From assembly GCF_905475465.1 (NCBI RefSeq), contig NC_062248.1, forward strand, positions 1,550,001 through 1,614,000: a DNA stretch of 64,000 bases, given 5' to 3'. A model generated the notes under the pieces. That model was not told the origin of the DNA, did no database searches, and was given only the letters and a program-made list of their open reading frames with translations. The position numbers were made by a program, and so were the translations under genes. Source of the stretch: Pieris napi. Its lineage: Eukaryota; Arthropoda; Insecta; Lepidoptera; Pieridae. The first letter of the stretch is position 1. Every line of letters begins with the position of its first letter. Below are positions 11,101-22,271 of the stretch, in pieces.

Positions 11101-12233
11101 AGAATGTCGGATTGGCCTAAAAATTCACACGCCCGGCCAGTCCTTAAAATAACCGTAACACGCTGATGGAATAAAATGTGTATATATAAAACATTGTATA
11201 CGATTCGTTGTTGTTGAAAATAATCCTATGTATTATATACGTTGATTATCTTAATATATAAAAATTACGTGTCACGTTGTTTGTCCGCTATGGACTCCTA
11301 AACTACCGAACCGATATCAATCAAATTTGCACACCGCGTGTAGATTGATCCAACTTAAAAGATAGGATAGCTCACTTCTCAATTTACACCCGCAATATTA
11401 TTTTATTGCAAAATATTTGTTTATTATTTGATAGTTACAATTCCAACAGATGGCGCTGTGTTGAAAGTACCAACGTTTCACATAAGCTACAATTTAATGG
11501 CATAACCACTAAAAAAGCATGGTGGTCCCTATGACTGGTGTTCTCCTACCGTTTCCCTTGAATAGTTTGCTACTATGTAATATAACAAAAACCTTAGCCA
11601 CAGAACGCTTGGCCGGTCTGCTAGTTAGATTATATAACTTAGCTTTGAACTCATATTGATGCAGGTTTAACATAATTATTACTAATATATCTAAAAATCT
11701 CGTTTATATGGTGAATAAAGCAGAAATATCGTCAACTATAAGAGATTTAGCTAAGATGTGGCGTGGCGTCACTGGCTATGGCTAGTTCTGCAGACGACTG
11801 CAATCGATTATTATTCATAGTAGGGAAAAAAAATGTATTTAACTTTCACCTACTAACCTCATAAAAGACGTAAGAGCACGCCAAAACTTGGATAAGATTA
11901 TGTATTATCATAAGTTTATCGACATTAAATGGCTGTCTGTTTTTCATCCAATTCGGTCCGATTTTCAGTACAAACAACAGGTATAGCCCGAGTACGCACA
12001 ATCCTTGATACGGCTTGGCCACTAAAAACCATGATTTGGTTCTTGGATCTGAAAAATTAAATAATCAAGTGACGTGACTTAAATCACCGACAAATTAAAT
12101 ATTATACAAAAAATAAACTAAGTTATTTTACAAATAAACTTAGTCAACTCAGAATTTCGTAGTTTATTATACCTGCTAATTCATCGAAGATAAAACCATA
12201 CCCGAGCCAAATAGTTCTTATTAAAGTTGCCAT
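5187..12233 (-). CDS. Elovl-like: fatty-acid elongase (ELOVL family), gene A
   Basis: A six-exon gene assembled by joining 12233-12173, 12048-11858, 9455-9318, 7780-7675, 6907-6771 and 5438-5187. All introns are GT-AG and the phases fit, giving 294 aa and a TGA stop. ELOVL enzymes carry out the condensing step that lengthens long-chain acyl-CoA with malonyl-CoA in the endoplasmic reticulum membrane. Seen here: DPRT-SWFL near residue 21, a QPF-V-KL-IIHNLIQV helix, KYLDLLDT (123-130), catalytic HIYHH (146-150), NSFVHVVMYGYY (176-187) and TQIQIIQ (207-213). The KxxE of the family is KxxD here. The C-terminus is SQKEL rather than a dilysine ER signal. The introns hold SINE, LINE, Helitron and minisatellite insertions. 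The start is the ATG at 12233, 20 codons before the DPR block. Subfamily and substrate cannot be told from sequence alone. Confidence 0.93.
5459..5667. repeat. 21-bp minisatellite inside a short inverted-repeat element
   Basis: Eight near-perfect copies of TCAGAAGTGACTTTACACATG run from 5484 to about 5644 in the last intron of gene A. They are flanked by AAAAAAGTACGTGCGTACTT on the left and its inverse GTACGCACTTTTTT on the right, so the array seems to be the body of a small inverted-repeat element. The unit is open in several frames (MSEVTLH and its antisense), which explains two spurious open frames. Confidence 0.85.
5880..6010 (-). mobile_element. 3' end of CR1/jockey-like LINE (family L1)
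   Basis: GGCAAACGGGCAGGAGG-type sequence and the GCCGCCCATGGACACTCACA block match the 3' ends at 17905-18360, 48955-49265 and elsewhere. The element's coding strand is minus. It lies in a gene A intron. Confidence 0.7.
6432..6722. repeat. dispersed repeat, family X
   Basis: This stretch (TTTCCCTGTGGCAGTGTACA, GCTGTATTGCGATACTTATTC, AGCGCCTGTGCACTTGAACC) recurs at 39297-39560 in the same orientation and at 33183-33383 inverted. The class is unknown; a LINE 3' untranslated tail is possible. It is in a gene A intron. Confidence 0.65.
7341..7637 (-). mobile_element. tRNA-derived SINE, family S3, near full length
   Basis: Reading the minus strand, the element begins with GCAGTGTTGGCCTAGTGGCTT (A box) and has a GGTTCGATCCC B box 55 bases on. 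It continues through GTGCACCAATGGACTTTCTT and GTGTGTCAGGCACTGGAGGC to an AAAAAGGT-like 3' part. At least eight other copies are in this window. It is inserted in a gene A intron just before the exon at 7675. Confidence 0.85.
8288..8775 (+). pseudogene. LINE ORF2 tail with (TTA)n end
   Basis: KLVASHKAIERSVL, KIRQITKVIDTL and KQKWQWAGHIA on the plus strand match the C-terminal region of RTE/CR1-like endonuclease-reverse transcriptase proteins. The frame shifts after 8536, continues as MDRVSWEKLEEPF, and the element ends in a TTATTATTATTA tail at 8754-8771. It is a dead 5'-truncated copy in a gene A intron. Confidence 0.65.
8776..8975 (+). pseudogene. second LINE ORF2 tail, decayed
   Basis: KRNRGRQIERWADGIGRVAG then NNWIKMAH on the plus strand match the RGRP-RW-DDI-AG-W tail found in the same class of LINE proteins. 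It is adjacent to, and in the same direction as, the previous fragment, but has its own decay pattern. Confidence 0.55.
8985..9169. mobile_element. palindromic MITE with TTA target duplication
   Basis: The left end AGCGGGCCATAGACGGACCG (8985) and its inverse CGGTCCGTCTATAGCCCGCT (ending 9169) form terminal inverted repeats of about 30 bp. Both sides are flanked by TTA (8982-8984 and 9170-9172). A three-base TTA/TAA target duplication is the mark of PIF/Harbinger elements, so that class is inferred. Confidence 0.75.
9542..9985 (-). pseudogene. CR1/jockey-like LINE (family L1), ORF end
   Basis: The minus strand reads LCIFHRIYHEECSDELFEYH then KFHPYHLDVRRST, the conserved end of this LINE's reverse transcriptase protein, followed by its 3' tail at the left. 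The frame is broken past the RRST block. It lies between gene A exons 2 and 3. Confidence 0.75.
10137..10310. repeat. dispersed repeat, family Y
   Basis: CACGGTTCCTGGGTCATCGG, AGAGGATTTTATTTTTACTC and GTCTACGTCTGGCTAAACT recur with changes at 21970-22150. The class is unknown. Confidence 0.6.
10331..10817 (-). mobile_element. SINE S3 split by a LINE 3' tail
   Basis: The two halves of an S3 SINE (10331-10456 and 10661-10817) are separated by about 205 bp. The insert has a GAGTAGGGATGCCTACAGAT motif and ends ATAATAAACATATTTTATTT, which looks like a LINE 3' end. A related tail lies at 58320-58400. The SINE is therefore older than that insertion. Confidence 0.7.
11249..11624 (+). mobile_element. 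non-autonomous Helitron, family H1
   Basis: Starts with TCTTAATATATAAAAATTAC and ends with GCTTGGCCGGTCTGCTAG. It lies between host A and T as Helitrons do. It has no transposase gene. Related copies are at 22272-22628 and 61187-61513. It is in gene A intron 2. Confidence 0.8.
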
Positions 12234-12539
12234 TTTCTTCCAAAATTGAATACAGACTATATACAGATATCAATCTAACACTGGCTTTAAATTTAAAAAC
12301 TGAATTACAATTTTAGAAAATAATTTTTATTATTAACTTGTCAGCCATTCCATTGTAATCAGGGACGATAAGTGAGATCCACATTTGGTGTCACCTTATT
12401 TAAATTGGAAATCACTTATTTGCATTTCAAATAAATTTAACGGAAGGGTTCTTTTAAACGTTTTTTAAATTCTGTTGTGTACTCTTGTACACGAATACTT
12501 AATCGAGTTATTATTTGTTTTTTTTTAATTCAGATGTAA

Positions 12540-13080
12540 TTCCAAGTGTGAAACGCATTGACATTCAGATCAGCTCAAAATTACATTTCCTGTGAATTTG
12601 AACCGATTCGGACCGATAGATTTTGAGAAATTTTGAAAAATCTCAAAAAAAATAAAAATTTTTTTATCGATTTGGTTTCTTTATCGATCAACTTCAAAAA
12701 CTAATCCGCCTTTGAGCTTGAAAAAAAGCGGTTGATTCGTTCGAGAGATATCGTGAACGAAAGAAACCCGAAAAAGTTGCTTTTTCGGGATTACCCTGAA
12801 ATTTGTGGTTCGATCAATTAAAATTACTTATGAGGATGATAAAACTGCGTCGAATGCCATCAACCGCGTGAAAATTGCTTGATCCATTCAAAAGTTATTG
12901 CGGTTTGAAAATTCCAAAAATAGTGTTCTATGAATCTTCTATCATACTTTCGAGCTGGGAGAGCTCAAATGCATAGAAATATTATTTCTTTGAACTCAGC
13001 GAGCTCAAAATATCAATTTAAGAGCCCAGGAATGGAATTAGCGGGAAGTTGCAGGGATGGCCTTTAAGGTGAACCGTTTT
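12540..13080. other. unexplained gene-free sequence with repeated motifs
   Basis: No open frame. The stretch has repeated GAGCTC/GAGCTTG words and purine-rich runs, and leads straight into the palindromic tandem array that follows. It may be part of one larger non-coding element. No family was recognised. Confidence 0.35.
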
Positions 13081-13120
13081 TCAAATTTTTTTTTGTCAGA
13101 TCAGGCGAATCCCTCTACAT

Positions 13121-13465
13121 AATCGTCAGATTATGAGACAGTACGTTTAGAACATAAAGATGAACCATTTATATCTTAATCTGACGCGCTTGAGTATTTT
13201 AAAATGGCGAATGTTTTTTGCACATTATGAAAATGGCCGCGGGTTTGCGTCCCATCGAAATCGTCAGATTAGTGAATGAGAGCTTTTTTTTGGTGCACTT
13301 AACACTCCCTTAGAAAATCTGACGCGCTCGATTAATTTTTTTTTTTCATTTTCAACCCTTAAATACAACCACCCGCATCATGCAAACGATCAGATTAACA
13401 TACGTACATTATTAAAAATACGTAGGGCATTGATGCTATCAATATCTGACGCGCTCGAGGATGTC
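13121..13465. repeat. three-copy tandem array of palindromic 130-bp units
   Basis: CGTCAGATTA (13123, 13261 and, as GATCAGATTA, 13388) is followed about 60 bases later each time by its inverse (TAATCTGACG, AAATCTGACG, ATATCTGACG) with GCGCTYGA attached. The period is 138 then 128 bases. Each unit can fold into a stem. The sequence between the stem arms differs between units. Confidence 0.75.
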
Positions 13466-14521
13466 CATGCAACAGTTTTTTTTTTACATATTTAAAAATC
13501 TATAGCCGCTTCCCCCACCGATGTAAAGGTATATATCACATAACATTTTTTTCTTCTTATTATCTAGCTTTGCATCCCAATAGATCTCTACGACGCTCGA
13601 GTAAATCCCCATTTAGCATCGTGGGCTTCCCTACTATTAAGAATAAATTTTTGTTCAAAATTGGAAATTTAGTTAAAATTGTATTTGTAATGCTTTGTAC
13701 AACGATAAGAAAGAAAGGAAGAGAGATAGGATTCCTTGTGTTGTGGGCAGCCAGTCTCTTCCTTTTAACATGTAAACTATATTTAACTTTATGATTTCTA
13801 CATAACACAAATTTATATTTAAACTATTTTGGCACAATAAGAATATTTTCAGTATCAGCATAGGACAGGTTGACAAGATATTGTTTGAGATTTTTAGTAA
13901 GTGTATGTAATGTGAGTTTTGAAGTGTAAGTGATAATTTTGTTTTTAAGAGGTTAAAGATGAAAGGGTCTCGCAAGGAGAAAAAGCGATCCAAGCAGTTT
14001 GGTCTAAGATCCCGCTATACAACGACCTTCACCGAGATGCTTATTTAATGAAACTTATTTTATATATAATTTAATATGTCAATAAATATAATCCATATGG
14101 GTTGCCTAGCAAATTTCAGTCCAGAGTATGATTAATTAATTAAAAAAAAAAATATTTTTTTAAACATTTCACCGGTATGATTATTAGATAAATTCTATAC
14201 CAATCGAAAGTATGAAGCCCATAGAATATGCAAACGTTAGGTTGTTTTTAATCAATTAATTATTTATGTGTATATTTTTTATGTGACACTAAAGTATATA
14301 TACATCTTTAGTATAAAAGAAGGTTATAGTGATACATATATAATACTACCCTGATTAAAAATATTGATTGAAAAAAGTTCAAAAAATTTACTACATGCAA
14401 ATTATAAAAAAAAAATTTTTTTTTAAATATTATACCTTTATATGGTTTAAAAAACAGTTAAAACTTAATAAATGTCTCTGAGTATCACTTCATCTACAGT
14501 AGTTTTGTAGTTCCAGCTGTA

Positions 14522-14540
14522 TCCCCCCCCCCCCCCCCAT
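14522..14540. repeat. poly(C) run
   Basis: About 18 C residues in a row, the longest G/C homopolymer in this AT-rich window. Confidence 0.9.
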
Positions 14541-14652
14541 ACTTCTAACGTCTTTTGCCTTATCTGACGTTTATTGTTTACATATGCGGCGTATTAAGGT
14601 TTTGTGCATTAATTTTTTCCGCCACTTCTTTTGCTAACGTGTCCGCCCTCTG

Positions 14653-14855
14653 CCTTGCGATTCTGTAACTCACTTTTCAAATTCTCACAGCGGTTTTCGC
14701 GGCGGCTGTCGCGCTCAAATCACTCGTGAAGCAGTCATTTTACCATTTGGCATTCTGATAAACAATAAACTACAAGCTCCCTCCTTATCAGAATAGGAGA
14801 TACTGATACTGATAATGACTGCTTCACAACGAGAGTGAGTTACAGAATCGCAAGG
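14653..14855. mobile_element. foldback MITE (GCGATTCTGTAACTC family)
   Basis: Left arm CTTGCGATTCTGTAACTCAC, right arm GTGAGTTACAGAATCGCAAG. The left arm is complete down to GGCATTCTGATAAACAATAA, but the right arm has lost its middle. Confidence 0.8.
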
Positions 14856-14904
14856 CAGTTCTCATCTCATCCCGGCCAGTAGGGTTGTTGCGAGTAACGA
14901 CGTT

Positions 14905-15120
14905 GTCCTATTTAGTTTAGTTCTAGTTTATTTCGGATGCCCATCTATGTATCTGGTTCAACGTTGGGTTCAGGTTCTGCTGTATCTCACTGCCGGTCTC
15001 TCCTTCCGCTATTAAATCGACGTCATCCTCAAACGCCTGAACGAACTCGCTACTATTTCGCATATGCTTAGTCCCGTTATAGGGTAGATTTTTCGAGAAG
15101 GACATAGGAATTGGATACAT
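14905..15120 (-). pseudogene. reverse transcriptase fragment with decayed catalytic box
   Basis: The minus strand reads FVQAFEDDVDLIAEGETGSE then NQIHRWASEIN. It matches the A-F-A/Y-DD catalytic region of R1/jockey-type LINE reverse transcriptases, but the box is FEDD instead of the usual FADD or YADD. Only about 65 codons survive. Confidence 0.6.
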
Positions 15121-15532
15121 GCACCTGGTATTATTACAGAATCGTAATTTATATGTTTTTTTATAATAGAAAAATCATACGTATAGATCGTAGCTGATTT
15201 TTAAAAAAAATTATTTTCTTTGTAATTACAGAAACCATTTTTTTTGGATCAGTTTATTTATACTTTGGAAATACAACCTAATAGTCCGGGAGGTAGGGTA
15301 GCAATTTGGCTAGTGTTTTTACGCTGACACAAAAGAAGTTAAATTAATTGTAAATTTACATTTACTACCAGTTCGCAAGTCAAGGGCGTAGAGCGGGCAA
15401 GAAGAGCGTATACGTCAACCGCTCGCGTGAACTTACAAAAAAAATACGTAAAATAAATTTATAATAGGTACGTACGCCGTTTGAAACTTGACCACGTAAC
15501 AGTTTTAATAATTAATAGTACGAAACAGCGAT

Positions 15533-17046
15533 CAGCTGCGTGTCTACTGGTGGAAAGACCGTCAGCTGATGCTGTACACATACAGATTATTCGAACAGTG
15601 CGAATATTTTATGTTTTTGTCGTTTCATTTCATGTGTAAATTAACGATAAGCATAATAAAAAACAACATTGAGTGTACAATAGTAATACAACAAAAATTT
15701 ATTCGTTATCAACATCATCACTAGCGCAACCGTCCTCTGATGAATCATCATCAGAACCTGTCGTGTGCTAAGTAGTTCTCTTCGTGTTGTTCGATTTTGT
15801 CACGTTTGGACACGTTAATTATCAATATAAGATTTCCAAAAATAAATCAGCTCTAATAAAGTGCATCGACAAAAATTCCATACCGCCAATCTGTTATACC
15901 ATGGTGGCTGATGGGGTACTTGATTTACCTCGTTTTCATTCAACCATTTAAAACATTATTTTCTTCTTTTTCCTCACTTTATACGATTCTGACAGCTGGT
16001 GACACTGCCTCTTAACATTCGTGGTATTCAATCGATGGCGAAAAATAACGATCGAGTGTGATTATTACAATGCTCGTAGGTTTTTCAGTAAACATTTGAA
16101 TGAATTTGTTCGAAATATTGCCAAATATAGAGGGAACATCTTTCAATGCTTGGAACATAAAAAATCCATTATAAATAAGTACGTCACATCTTTGTGGTGG
16201 GTCGTTATCAGTTTCTTTTTCAAGCATTTTGAGTAAAACTGATTTATCAGTTTTACAAATCACCCCGTCTGCGTGACACACCCAAGGGAACTGGCGTTAG
16301 TGGATATATCACCGTAAAATTGTAAACACCGTTAGATTGTAATGTATCTCGCGAGATTGTAAACTGTCGAAAGATTGTGAACTCAACGTACTGCTTACAA
16401 TTTAACGTATTACTAATTAACGGTCTACTATAAAGCCGCCCAATCGGGGACAACCTTCGGACAGTTGACAGTTTTTAGATAGTAATTTGACGGTTTCACT
16501 TCGATAGAGTACAATCTACCGAATAATAATACGTTTAATTGTAAGCAATACGCTGAGGTTCACAATCTTTCGACAGTTTATAATCTCGCGAGATAGATTA
16601 CAATCTAACGGTATTTACAATTTTACGTTAACAGATACAACAAAACATTGTCGATGTTTAATGTTTGCTCCAATGAAATTAATAGTATTCCAGAAACTAT
16701 CCTTTAAAGTCAAAATTATATTGATTGATACTGGCAATTAAATTTTTGAGCTGTAACGAATTTCTTTTTATTCTATTATTCTCGAGATCAGCACTAATTT
16801 CCAGAGACTTTTTCAATCCAGTATGCTGCATGATATGGCTGATAATTGAGATGCTGAGACTTTTAGACCAACGTTGAAGAGCCGAAATTTAATTCGAAGT
16901 ATTATATTATTATTTTGAAGGGAGGGTTGGGGTTCATATTTTGGTAATGCATATGAAAATAGTGTTGTAGCAAAGCTATAATATTTTAATTTTTAGGTCT
17001 TTACTGAGTCAGCTGACGGTCTTTCCACCACTACCCACATAGTTGT
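15533..17046 (-). mobile_element. DNA transposon remnant of unnamed family, split by a MITE
   Basis: Terminal inverted repeats at 15533-15569 and 17009-17046 share GTGGAAAGACCGTCAGCTGA. On the minus strand the inside encodes LEISADLENNRIK (near 16800), IYPLTPVPLG, then in a shifted frame CHADGVICKTDKSV (16012-16281), a segment with IYNGFF, PSIFGNISNKF and ITLDRYFSPSI, and an acidic end TGSDDDSSEDG before a stop near 15700. I recall similar phrases from multicopy uncharacterised animal proteins but cannot name the superfamily. A MITE sits between LTPVPLG and the preceding segment. Confidence 0.5.
16305..16632. mobile_element. MITE M2 (CACCGTAAAATTGTAAAC ends)
   Basis: Left CACCGTAAAATTGTAAACAC then GTTAGATTGTAATGTATCTC, right the inverse ending TTTACAATTTTACGTTAAC. 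The interior is itself partly palindromic around the word CGCGAGA. Copies are at 25913-26314 and 59251-59575. It interrupts a transposon coding region. Confidence 0.8.
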
Positions 17047-17461
17047 TTATTATTTTGGTAGCTCCAAATATTTGAACAATGACCTAGTTAAATTTCATCC
17101 GTAGTAGGCGTAGTATGACTTTACTCGATTTTTTTATATATAGTTCAAGTGAGCAGCTGTCCGCTGACGAATAGCCCCCTCTCCATGACGCAGCACACTT
17201 TTTTTCCAGCTCAGTATGCTGTAAACAAGCAGTTGACGGTCATTTCGCTTATAAGTCATACAAGATAAACTATCGATGTTAATATCAGCCGGCTTACTAT
17301 GACTTTTGTATTTACAAACGCTACCGGACTATATATATATGGCGAAAAAAGCGTTTCAACCTAAATCTAGAAAAAACAGTGTTCTAATTTTAAATACAGA
17401 GGGTGCTCATTTGTTTGAAACTTTTATTATGATGATGTGCAAAACATACTTTATAATAATA

Positions 17462-17686
17462 TCTTTATATTTATGATTCTACTGTACGTGTGTATGTCAC
17501 TGAACTCCTCTTAAACGGCTAGACGGATTTTAATAAAAAAAATTGTAAATGTTTGGGTGGCGCCGTGGATGGTTTAGATTCACAAATTAGCCCGGCAGAT
17601 GGCGCTGCAGTCGGTACATTCATACTTTGTTTAATATACTAATCGCTTGTTATATCATGCAGGACAACGTCTATCGGGACCGATAG
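17462..17686 (+). mobile_element. non-autonomous Helitron, family H3
   Basis: Begins TCTTTATATTTATGATTCTA and contains CAGATGGCGCTGCAGTCGGT. The 3' end ATCGGGACCGATAG is a decayed CTAG end. The sister copy at 53981-54204 ends in a clean CTAG. Confidence 0.65.
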
Positions 17687-17904
17687 TATAATATAAAACA
17701 ATCTTTCAGCGATAAATTTATATTGATAATATTTTTACTGCCAAAAACTACCCTAAAATAGAAGCCACAATCATGAATAATTATCTTTAAATCCTGTTTT
17801 TGTTTTTAAGCTATAGTTATATATTAGTTTAATTGAAAATAAATAATACCGATTTCAACGAATTTTATTACTTATTTTCAGGTTTTCATTGATTTACAAA
17901 TCAA

Positions 17905-18360
17905 ATCAAAATTCATTTATTCATGTCGGTAAGTACACTTTGGACGTCAAATAAAAAATTGGAAGGACTAAATTTACATTGACTACTAGTTTCCAAATCC
18001 AGGGGGGGGGGCAGCGGGAGAGATCTGGCAAGAAACTCCCCGCCACTCTGAATCGCCAAGTATTGATGATACTTCGAGCCCTCGGACGTCAGGGCAGAAT
18101 ACGAAATTACACCCGTATCACCTCGACGGCCGTCGTTCCACAACTGAATATTTTTTAAGGCAGTTTTTGCCGCGCACCTTCGCTATGTGGTGTAGAACAT
18201 ACACTGGAGTATTTCCAAACCAATTCCAGTTAGGGTCCTTCAAGTAAAAAGCGTACCCATTCTTAAAATGCCGGCAATGCATTCGCGCCCTATGGCATTG
18301 AGAGTGTCCATGGGGGGGCGGTATCACTTAACATCAGATGAGTCTCCTGCCCGTTTGCCC
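17905..18360 (+). pseudogene. CR1/jockey-like LINE (family L1), ORF end and tail
   Basis: The plus strand encodes a broken form of the YHPYHLDV-RRST block (near 18100), then the LINE tail ending in ACATCAGATGAGTCTCCTGC and CCCGTTTG. It includes an expanded run of nine Gs near 18003. Confidence 0.65.
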
Positions 18361-18536
18361 CATGTTCTATAGAATGGTTCATTGTTGTAAGGAAGCACTC
18401 TTACTGTCAGCACCTGCCAGCACTTCCAGAACAACTGGAGTTCTCTCAATATCTGTACCGCTGATCTCGCATCCTTGTGACCCGGTAGAAAACTCAAAAT
18501 TGAAGTCATAGTATGCAGTATATTATATATATTATA

Positions 18537-18874
18537 CTAGCTGATACGACAAACGTTGTTTTTTGTTTTGCTAACATATTATTTATAGGAAACATTGTTT
18601 TAGTTCAATATATATAACTATCTACATTAATAAAAAATAGGGGTTTATCGTATTGGGTTGTATGTATTTTTGTATGTAAAAAATAAAGAATTCTAAAAAA
18701 TAAAAATATATTTTTTGGGATGGACACCCCTTATCAGTTAGGGGTTTGAAATATAGATAGTAGCCGATTCTCATACTTACTGAATATGCATAACAAATTT
18801 CATAACAATCAGTCCAGCCGTTTCGGAAGTATGGGAACGAACATTGTGACACGAGAATTTTAGATATATTGAGA
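18537..18874 (-). mobile_element. non-autonomous Helitron, family H2
   Basis: On the minus strand it begins TCTCAATATATCTAAAATTC and ends GTATCAGCTAG. It shares long blocks with 28071-28428 (for example GTAGCCGATTCTCA and GAACGAACATTGTGACACG). No gene inside. Confidence 0.75.
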
Positions 18875-18983
18875 TAGTAGAGAGAGTATATTATATCACC
18901 CGTTAAAGAAATGTAGTACTCATGAAAACAAAGTCATATTTCAATAAATAATTTTTAATATTAATCCTTACGATAATACATTT

Positions 18984-21900
18984 TTATTTCCGTTTGCTCC
19001 CATTTGCCGTTTCGGGTTTCCTTTTGACATAGCTGTTATAATAAAATTGACCGAACATGTTCATGAATATACACGCATATACAATTGTTAGAAGTTTGAA
19101 AATAACTGGATAAGAGCAGGGGAAGAACATACTTACGACGCTGTGGACACCAACTAGTGTAAATTGTATCTGAAAAAAAAAACATAAAGTTAGTACGTAG
19201 TGGTGTAATTTTAAACCTCTGCGAGCATTCTATGAGCATTCTAAGCGCGAGCTGTGACACCCATACAGCGTTGCCAGCTTTTTTTATTGCCAAGTCGGGA
19301 GTTTTGAACTTTTCGAGTTAAAAAAGCGGGAATCTTTCGTCGAAAGCGGGACATAGTAACTAAAGGTGATATTTTAAATCAGATTTGCCCTATCGTTAAA
19401 TACTTGTCTCCTTAATTAAAAAAAAAACTATTCTGCTTTTATAACTCTATAGTAATTCTGATTTAATTTTTTTTTTATGATTGGACAATTCACACCAATT
19501 GACCTAGTCCCATGATAAGCTGGTGATGACAATAATTTACAGACAATTTGAATCTGGCATCCATATTTATATTATAATTTATGTGGGATAAATGGCATTC
19601 AGGGAAGCAGTTTGATGTTGCGATACCTAATATGAAAAATAGTAGTTTAAACATATTCCTGGTATCTTTTTTTGGTAACTGTTGAAAGAGCTGGTGCCAT
19701 TTCTGTGCATCGCAGTGGTGTCTTGAGTGACGGTTGAGTTAGCCCCAAAAAGAGGGAAAAAGCCTGTCCCGCGCGGGGTATTTAATTTTCATTAAAAAAT
19801 CGGGACGTATGGCAACCCATATGATGTCAAAATCTATAGTCGTATTTTTAATTAGACGAAGTCAACTGACGTTTACGGTGTTGTCAGTTTTTAATGAAAT
19901 AAAAATAGTGTTGTGACAAAGTGAATGATTGAAAAAAACTCCTGAATTAATGATCGGTGATGGCACTAGTCACCACGCCGCGCTTTGTAATAAGCCGTCA
20001 AAAAACTGATTGTAGTTACATACTACTAGTACCTAACATATATCAGAGCACTTTTATACAATTTTAAAATAGAAATAATATTATTTTATAGTTTGAAATG
20101 ATTAACTATTTACACTCATTGTTCATTCATCTGATTGAACAAGAACTGAACGTATCATAGTGATAACTTTAAATATGGCAACATTATTTTACAAAGTGAC
20201 ATTTGCTACTGTCAGTTGGCTTCGTCTAATTAAAAATACGACTATATCACCCCTCACTCGGCCCTAGCATCTGCCGAAAATATTATCCTATACACGTCTT
20301 GCTGCAATATCGCCGCCAGTATGTACCTGTTCAGTGACAGTGCAAGTAGCCTATTTATACACGCAGCCCATTTCCCTGCTTACTTTCCTATCCGTCAGGG
20401 CTGAGTGAAAATATGCGGTAATACGTTTTAAAACGCCACTTAATGCAATAAAATGTGAGAGACGATTTTATCTCATTAATCTACATTAGCTCAAGGAAGG
20501 TGTGAATTAGATTAATTTAAAAATACTATGAAGTGAAAATGATAATTAAAATGACAGGCGATAGGCGAAAACGTGCTCATAAAAAGCACTACACTAGACT
20601 TGACAGCTGACAAATGAATTTGACAGGCGATCTACTGGGTTGACGTTTAAGTGCAGAGTGATAGTCTAGTAAAAACTTAATCAAAACATACCAACTGTAG
20701 TACAGTAACATATTTCTTCCACCACAGATATTTTTTATATTGCGGCCCTAAGCCAGCGACAAAGTAGTAGCCATACATTATAATGTGAACGAAGCTGTTG
20801 ATAAACCCAATAATAACACATTGGCCACCTGAAAATAACATTAAATAAATATTGATAATCAAAAAAATTAATTAAACAACTTCATTTGGAAATATTTTTG
20901 GTTAAGTGACAAAGATAAGCCTCTTAAATTCCAAAGACTATAGACTTCCTACAGATTACATTCCTTATTCATAAAAAATAAATCAGTCTAATTGTACTCC
21001 TAGCAAAAAAAACGCCTCGTCTCTTTCCGTCAACGTGTGTATTCGCAATGTTGTAAAGAGACTTACAAGTATGGGGCTGTGTATAACGTACTTATTAGAA
21101 TTTTTTTTTTGTATCTGCTTCACGGCAATCTGCTTTCCAGCAATAAGCCTCTTGTTTGTTTGATTTTACTCAGTTCATGTTTTCCTCAAGAGCCATACTT
21201 GTATGAAACTTTTCACACGACTCTCTTGATGTCAAGATGTAAATCTTTTATATAAGCTCGATACGTCCCTTCTTTTTAGCCGGGTATGCTGAAGACCGCC
21301 TTCTCCGCTCAGAGCGTGTGCCAGTTCGTTTACATGGACGGTCAGCTTCTCCTGGTATTTCAGGCTGTTTTGAGCTATTTCCTGTCGAACTGTTTTTAGG
21401 CCGAGGTCGAGGTATTAACCTATGACTTATACAATGAGGGATGCCAGACATTGTTCTCAGAGCTTTGGTCTGGAATCTCTCCAAGATATCTATGTTACTG
21501 TTGCTGGCCGTTCCCCACAGTTGTATCCCGTAAGATTAGAAATTATAGAACAATAATTACTATTCTGTTAATAGTAAATTTCTATTGTTTTCAGAAATAC
21601 TAAAAAATAATATATATAAAGATTTGTACCAGGGACATATCTAACGGCAATCCAAGAGACGATTGGCATCAAACTGTGATGATGAAGGTGGAGAGGCGAC
21701 ACTTGTCTAAATGACTTCCGAAGTATGAAGAACACTGTGTCGAGAAGTTCAATATACTTCAACATGTAATATATATATACATTTCTCGCTATCTGGAATA
21801 TAATTATACACATTGTTAATTTAAATGAAACCGTTAGACCTATTTTTTTAAATTCTTTGCAGTCGTTAAAAGCGTATCAGCGTAAAGCGCATCCCAATTG

Positions 21901-22235
21901 CTTTATTAAAGATTGGATTTATTAGCGCGAAGTTTGTAATAATTTACTAAAATAGATATACATAACTGTACGGTTCCTGGGTAAACGGGGTCCTTTAAGT
22001 ATTAGAGGATTTTAGTTTTACTCTATATTAACCACTCGCGTACAACAATATAAGCGAAATAATGAAATGTTAATGTAAGGAATGAATACAATGTAACAGT
22101 CGAAGAGAGTGCCTACGTCTGGCTTTACTCTCGGGAAGTAATTCCCATGATTTAGTTAGAAAATGTACAGCCTTGGCTCTTACAATAATAATAAAACATA
22201 ATTTAATAATATTACTGAAATATTTTGTCCTAATA

Positions 22236-22271
<36 letters not shown>

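Noticed and set aside
13121..13465. CRISPR-like array
   Set aside because: Only three units, imperfect, with varying spacing and palindromic arms, in an animal nuclear genome.
13560..13993. Overlapping open frames of 74-106 codons on both strands
   Set aside because: No family resemblance or splice context. Hydrophobic stretches are expected from AT-rich sequence, so they were left unannotated.
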